This document shows positions 7,228 through 10,310 of a DNA stretch of 10,310 bases, piece after piece (the first letter of the stretch is position 1; each line of letters opens with the position of its first letter). The position numbers were made by a program, and so were the translations under genes. The stretch comes from Thermoplasmata archaeon. Its GTDB lineage: Archaea; Thermoplasmatota; E2; DHVEG-1. The notes under the pieces were generated by a model. The model searched no databases. It saw only the letters and a program-made list of their open reading frames with translations, and had not been told where the DNA came from. The stretch covers positions 1 to 10,310 of the forward strand of contig QMTB01000034.1 in assembly GCA_003649845.1 (NCBI GenBank), given 5' to 3'.

Positions 7228-7308
7228 ATGAAGAAAATAACAATTGGAGCAGTTGCCGTAGCTGCTGCAGCCGCTGCAATAGGTGTAATGCCTTTGCAGA
7301 TTCTCTAA
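7228..7308 (+). CDS. Small Ala-rich hydrophobic peptide, 26 aa; candidate peptide precursor or signal
   Basis: I do not recognise this gene as a named family. It starts MKKITIGAV, continues with an Ala-rich hydrophobic run (10 of the next 16 residues are Ala or Val) and ends GVMPLQIL before TAA. Both charged residues are Lys at positions 2 and 3, so it looks like a signal peptide or a single membrane-inserted helix with nothing after it. A TATA box, a leader and a strong Shine-Dalgarno at the right distance support real expression. A T-rich run (AATTTTTCTC) follows the stop at once. The gene faces the Lrp-type regulator and lies about 1.1 kb before the radical SAM enzyme. It could be a modified-peptide substrate, a secreted signal, a small membrane toxin, or the surviving signal peptide of a decayed secreted protein. 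Choosing among these is inference. Confidence 0.5.
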   Translation: MKKITIGAVAVAAAAAAIGVMPLQIL

Positions 7309-7325
7309 TCAATTTTTCTCTTCTT
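7309..7325 (+). terminator. T-rich transcription stop after the small peptide gene
   Basis: A pyrimidine-rich stretch with a run of five T followed by CTCTTCTTT lies directly after the TAA stop. Archaeal RNA polymerase often stops at such T tracts without a hairpin. The site also separates the peptide transcript from the convergent regulator. The call rests on base composition only. Confidence 0.35.
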
Positions 7326-7351
7326 TATAGAAATAATCTTCACTTATTTAA

Positions 7352-8326
7352 TTAGTAGAGATCTGGTAACCATCGTTCTTTATGAACTGTTGCCATTATC
7401 CAATAATTCTCTTTTTTTATTGAATTTGGAAATTTGTCGCTTATTTCCTCCATTAATTTTATTAGTTTATCCGTATTTTCTACAACTATCTCTGGTTCAA
7501 TATCGCTCCAACCTACGGCAACATTTAAGCACTCTATACAACCTTTATTTTCCAGATATCTGATTATGTTTCCTCTCTGATTATAATCCTTTAAAAAAAT
7601 ATCAACTTTATAGATCTGAAGACCAAGAAATGACCTATCAATATTAACTCTATACGCCTGAATTACTCCAGATTTCTCTAAATTCCTCAGTCTATAGCTT
7701 ATACTCTGAGATGAACAACCAATTTTTTCTGCAAGTTCAATTAATGGTATCCTTGCATTTACTGCAATTTCATTCAAAATCTTATAATCAATTTCATCAA
7801 TTTTTACGATAGTTCCATCACATGTTGTTCTATACATTATCTTATTATCAGATTTGTCCGGTTTGTCTAATAGATACGACTTTTTATAGCCTACTGCTTG
7901 GATGTAAACTGAAATAGTATACTTTTCAAAATAATCCCCATATTTTTCAAGTGTTTTATTCCAAAATCTATAGAATTCATATATATTTTTAACCCAGATC
8001 ACTAGACTCAAATCTATTGGTCCCTCTACAGAAATTACCGCCCATGAATTCCTGTACTTTGTGAAGTATTGTATTATCTCCCTTTTTATTTTATTACTTA
8101 CATAATGGAAATTGATATAAATTCTAAATACTTGATATCCCAACTTAAAAGTATTTATTGCTGTCCAGAAATTTTTTATTACACCCTCTTTCTGCATCCT
8201 GTTTATCCTATATGCTACTACGTCTCTACTTAATCCTACTTTTTTGCCAATCTGGGCATTGGATTGTCTGCAGTTGAGATCAAGTTCATACAGTATTTTC
8301 CTATCTTTAAGATTGAGTTTGTACAT
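7352..8326 (-). CDS. Tandem-duplicated Lrp/AsnC-family transcriptional regulator
   Basis: This is a DNA-binding regulator made of two full Lrp/AsnC units in one chain. Unit 1 has a winged helix at about residues 4-60 (LNLKDRKILYELDLNCRQSN, IGKKVGLSRDVVAYRINRM) and a ligand/oligomerisation (RAM) domain at about 66-140. A linker at about 150-172 joins unit 2, with its helix-turn-helix at about 175-230 (IDEIDYKILNEIAVNARIPL, LAEKIGCSSQSISYRLRNL) and second RAM domain at about 236-312. Typical Lrp proteins are about 150 aa; at 324 aa this would work as a covalent pseudo-dimer. From memory, similar tandem proteins occur in several uncultivated archaeal groups. No enzyme domain is visible. The ATG at 8326 has no clear Shine-Dalgarno. 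The gene diverges from the radical SAM gene and converges on the peptide gene, so control of one or both, and of itself, is likely. Confidence 0.88.
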   Translation of the reverse strand: MYKLNLKDRKILYELDLNCRQSNAQIGKKVGLSRDVVAYRINRMQKEGVIKNFWTAINTFKLGYQVFRIYINFHYVSNKIKREIIQYFTKYRNSWAVISVEGPIDLSLVIWVKNIYEFYRFWNKTLEKYGDYFEKYTISVYIQAVGYKKSYLLDKPDKSDNKIMYRTTCDGTIVKIDEIDYKILNEIAVNARIPLIELAEKIGCSSQSISYRLRNLEKSGVIQAYRVNIDRSFLGLQIYKVDIFLKDYNQRGNIIRYLENKGCIECLNVAVGWSDIEPEIVVENTDKLIKLMEEISDKFPNSIKKENYWIMATVHKERWLPDLY

Positions 8327-8370
8327 AGAATTAATCCAATAGCAATTATGGTTATTTGAGATTTTTGTAA

Positions 8371-8412
8371 CAGGGGGATTAAATATTTAAGTTCACAACC
8401 TATTAAAACCAT
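8371..8412. promoter_or_regulatory. Divergent promoter with palindromic TATA-like element
   Basis: TTAAATATTTAA at 8379-8390 is a perfect 12-bp palindrome in the 94-bp gap between the regulator and the radical SAM gene. On the plus strand it is a good TATA box, preceded by a purine-rich CAGGGGGA that could serve as BRE. It predicts transcription start near 8410, about 10 nt before the radical SAM ATG. On the minus strand it reads identically and lies about 53 bp from the regulator start, so it could drive that gene with a leader of about 25-30 nt. An Lrp-type operator overlapping the TATA box is plausible. Confidence 0.5.
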
Positions 8413-8420
8413 CTAAAGGG

Positions 8421-10310
8421 ATGAGGATGCAAAGAGATTGTAGCTCTATTTTACTGATTAGTATGCCCTTCGCAGGGGTGGAGATACCTTCTATTCAACT
8501 AGCCCTATTAGAATCTTATCTCAAAGAAAGAGATGTTGAAATAGAAACTAGACATTTATATCTTAAAGCCGCTGATTTCTATGGTTTAAAAAACTACAAT
8601 ACTTTGATACATCCACCTAACGATTCCTATACATCGCAGATGGTTTTTTCAAAATATGTTTTCCCAGATCATTGGGAGAAAAATATTGAAAGATTTAAAG
8701 AGTATTACAATAGAATTAGTAAAGAACAAACTTTTGAAGAATATGTTAAGAAAACTGATAATTTCTATAACTTTGTTATCTCTAATATAGATTGGGGGAG
8801 GTATGATATCATTGGTTTTACTCTCAACTATGGACAGTTTCTTCCATCGCTTGCTGTTGCTAAAAAAATAAAAGAGTTTTATCCTAATAAGAAGATTGTT
8901 TTTGGTGGAAGCAGAACCACTGGTGAACTTGGAATAAATACACTTAAGATTTTTCCATACGTTGATTTTGTTGTTTCAGGTGAGGGAGAGGAAGCACTGT
9001 ATAGATTATCTATTCAATCTGCTAACTATGATCAGATTCCAAATCTAATCTATAGAAAAGATGGAGAGATTGTTTTCAATAATACTACTAGTCAGATGAA
9101 CTTAAATCTACTTCCTATACCTTTATACGATGATTTTTATAAAGAATTGAATTCAGTTTCTGCTATATTAAAAGAGTACTTTTCCTATCAAGGTAGATTG
9201 CCTGTTGAGATATCCAGGGGATGTTGGTGGAACAAATGCACCTTCTGCAACCTCAACATCCAATACAAAGGTTATAGAGAAAAAGATGTAGACAGGATTG
9301 TCGAGGAGATTGATTTTCTGTCAGATAAATACGAAATCCTTAGTTTCCATATAGTAAGCAACATCCTTCTACTTAAGAATATGGGGGTTCTCTGTAAGAA
9401 ACTAATGGAACTTGGTAAAGATTTTTCTTTCTTCGCTGAGACTAGAGCTGGTCGTCTAAAAAGTTTTGATTATGCTCTTTTAAAAAAGGCTGGTTTCAAC
9501 GTGATTCAAACCGGTATAGAATCTTTTAGTAGCAGCTATTTAAAGAAGATGAATAAAGGCGTTGGTGTTATAGATAATATCGCTGCTCTCAAGTTTTGCA
9601 TGGAGAATGGTATAACCAATGAGTACAATCTAATAGTTGATTATCCAAACGAAGAGCTTATAGATTTTGAGGAGACTCGGAGAAATGTAGAGCTTATCGA
9701 GGATTATATTGATCCACCTAATCTTTGTAACTTAAGGGTTTTGTATGGTAGTCCTATATATTGTAACAGAGAACGTTTTGGTATCAAGGAATTGGATTTC
9801 TTTGAGATAGATAAGATCATGTTTCCAAGGGAGATACTTGAAAAAGGAATCAGTTTCGTTTATTCCTTTAAAGTTAAAGAGAAGAGTTACAGCTGGGAGG
9901 ATCTTATAAACCGGTGGAGAATTAGGAGGGAAGGCATTAAAATGAAAGGAGTTAAAAGCAGAAATTTAGCTGATACCCTAGTTTTTTACTTCATTGATGG
10001 TAGAAGATTTTTGAAGATATATGATAAGAGAGGAGATGGTGATTTAAGGATTTATGTTCTCGATGAAGAGGAGCGCGCTATCTTTTTAGCTTGTCAGGAT
10101 GTTGTATCCTATGAGAAACTGCAAAAACGTTTTCCCGAGATACCAGATTATAAGCTAGCTGCTATACTTTATGCCATGGAGGAGAATGGTTTAGTTTTTA
10201 GAGAGGGTAACCGCTATCTTAGTCTTCCTCTCAGAGCGTATCCCAGGTTTTCTGATCTAGATAAAGATGAAAAAGCGATCCTTGGAAATGAATTGAATGC
10301 TATTTATAGC
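8421..10310 (+). CDS. B12-binding radical SAM protein, RiPP maturation protein 1-like (3' partial)
   Basis: The frame is open for 630 codons to the window edge. Residues about 8-200 form a cobalamin-binding-like Rossmann domain: LLISMPFAGVEIPSIQLALL (11-30), YDIIGFTLNYGQFLPSLAVA (128-147), IVFGGS (159-164) and VDFVVSGEGEEAL (181-193). The DxHxxG cobalamin-ligand motif is absent. The radical SAM core begins at 264 with ISRGCWWNKCTFCNLN; Cys268, 273 and 276 bind the [4Fe-4S] cluster in CX4CX2C spacing. FAETRAGRL (338-346) and QTGIESFSSSYLKKMNKG (363-380) are typical later strands. The C-terminal part (about 545-604) is a small winged-helix-like segment, ERAIFLACQDV to NRYLSLPL, matching the tail I recall from the 'RiPP maturation radical SAM protein 1' group (TIGR03975). 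Such enzymes modify ribosomal peptides, possibly by C-methylation. Start ATG 8421 follows AAAGGG; ATG 8427 is an alternative. A TATA box lies about 35 bp upstream. Confidence 0.85.
   Translation, partial: MRMQRDCSSILLISMPFAGVEIPSIQLALLESYLKERDVEIETRHLYLKAADFYGLKNYNTLIHPPNDSYTSQMVFSKYVFPDHWEKNIERFKEYYNRISKEQTFEEYVKKTDNFYNFVISNIDWGRYDIIGFTLNYGQFLPSLAVAKKIKEFYPNKKIVFGGSRTTGELGINTLKIFPYVDFVVSGEGEEALYRLSIQSANYDQIPNLIYRKDGEIVFNNTTSQMNLNLLPIPLYDDFYKELNSVSAILKEYFSYQGRLPVEISRGCWWNKCTFCNLNIQYKGYREKDVDRIVEEIDFLSDKYEILSFHIVSNILLLKNMGVLCKKLMELGKDFSFFAETRAGRLKSFDYALLKKAGFNVIQTGIESFSSSYLKKMNKGVGVIDNIAALKFCMENGITNEYNLIVDYPNEELIDFEETRRNVELIEDYIDPPNLCNLRVLYGSPIYCNRERFGIKELDFFEIDKIMFPREILEKGISFVYSFKVKEKSYSWEDLINRWRIRREGIKMKGVKSRNLADTLVFYFIDGRRFLKIYDKRGDGDLRIYVLDEEERAIFLACQDVVSYEKLQKRFPEIPDYKLAAILYAMEENGLVFREGNRYLSLPLRAYPRFSDLDKDEKAILGNELNAIYS

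Noticed and set aside
7170..7355. Plus-strand frame of 61 codons with a Cys-rich centre
   Set aside because: It overlaps the 26-codon peptide gene in another frame. Its Cys run is the out-of-frame reading of the GCN Ala codons, and its ATG follows the TATA box too closely to be on the transcript.

Overview
The window looks like part of an AT-rich archaeal chromosome. It encodes an archaeal-type primase small subunit, a GINS subunit, an Orc1/Cdc6 initiator and Lrp-type regulators. Its genes use many AGA/AGG and ATA codons, and several start at or near plausible TATA boxes with little or no leader. The coding strands are purine-rich, which is common in thermophiles; that is only a hint. The lineage cannot be fixed from the sequence alone.

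Bases 1-6506 form a DNA replication, precursor and repair block. A GINS subunit (Gins51 type, cut by the left edge) follows priS on the minus strand. Orc1/Cdc6 diverges from priS across about 49 bp, and both genes appear nearly leaderless. Orc1 converges with a HhH-GPD DNA glycosylase (8 bp tail-to-tail overlap), which lies 9 bp downstream of a large adenosylcobalamin-dependent (class II) ribonucleotide reductase. Together these supply initiation, helicase and primase parts, dNTPs and base-excision repair.

Bases 6507-7227 carry no convincing protein gene. They hold the reductase promoter and leader, with a 14-bp inverted repeat near the predicted transcription start, and then a cluster of short inverted repeats. 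Two of these are overlapping, mutually exclusive hairpins beside a locally G/C-rich patch. A structured RNA or a regulatory region is possible but unproven.

Bases 7228-10310 look like an accessory module. It contains a 26-codon Ala-rich peptide gene with its own TATA box and a strong Shine-Dalgarno. Convergent to it is a tandem-duplicated Lrp/AsnC regulator. Divergent from the regulator, across a promoter centred on a perfect palindrome, is a B12-binding-type radical SAM enzyme. This enzyme resembles the 'RiPP maturation radical SAM protein 1' group, has CX4CX2C cluster-cysteine spacing, and is cut by the right edge. Peptide, regulator and modifying enzyme together are the best candidate here for an undescribed system: an archaeal ribosomally made, post-translationally modified peptide. 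The link between peptide and enzyme is inference; the precursor could equally lie beyond the right edge.
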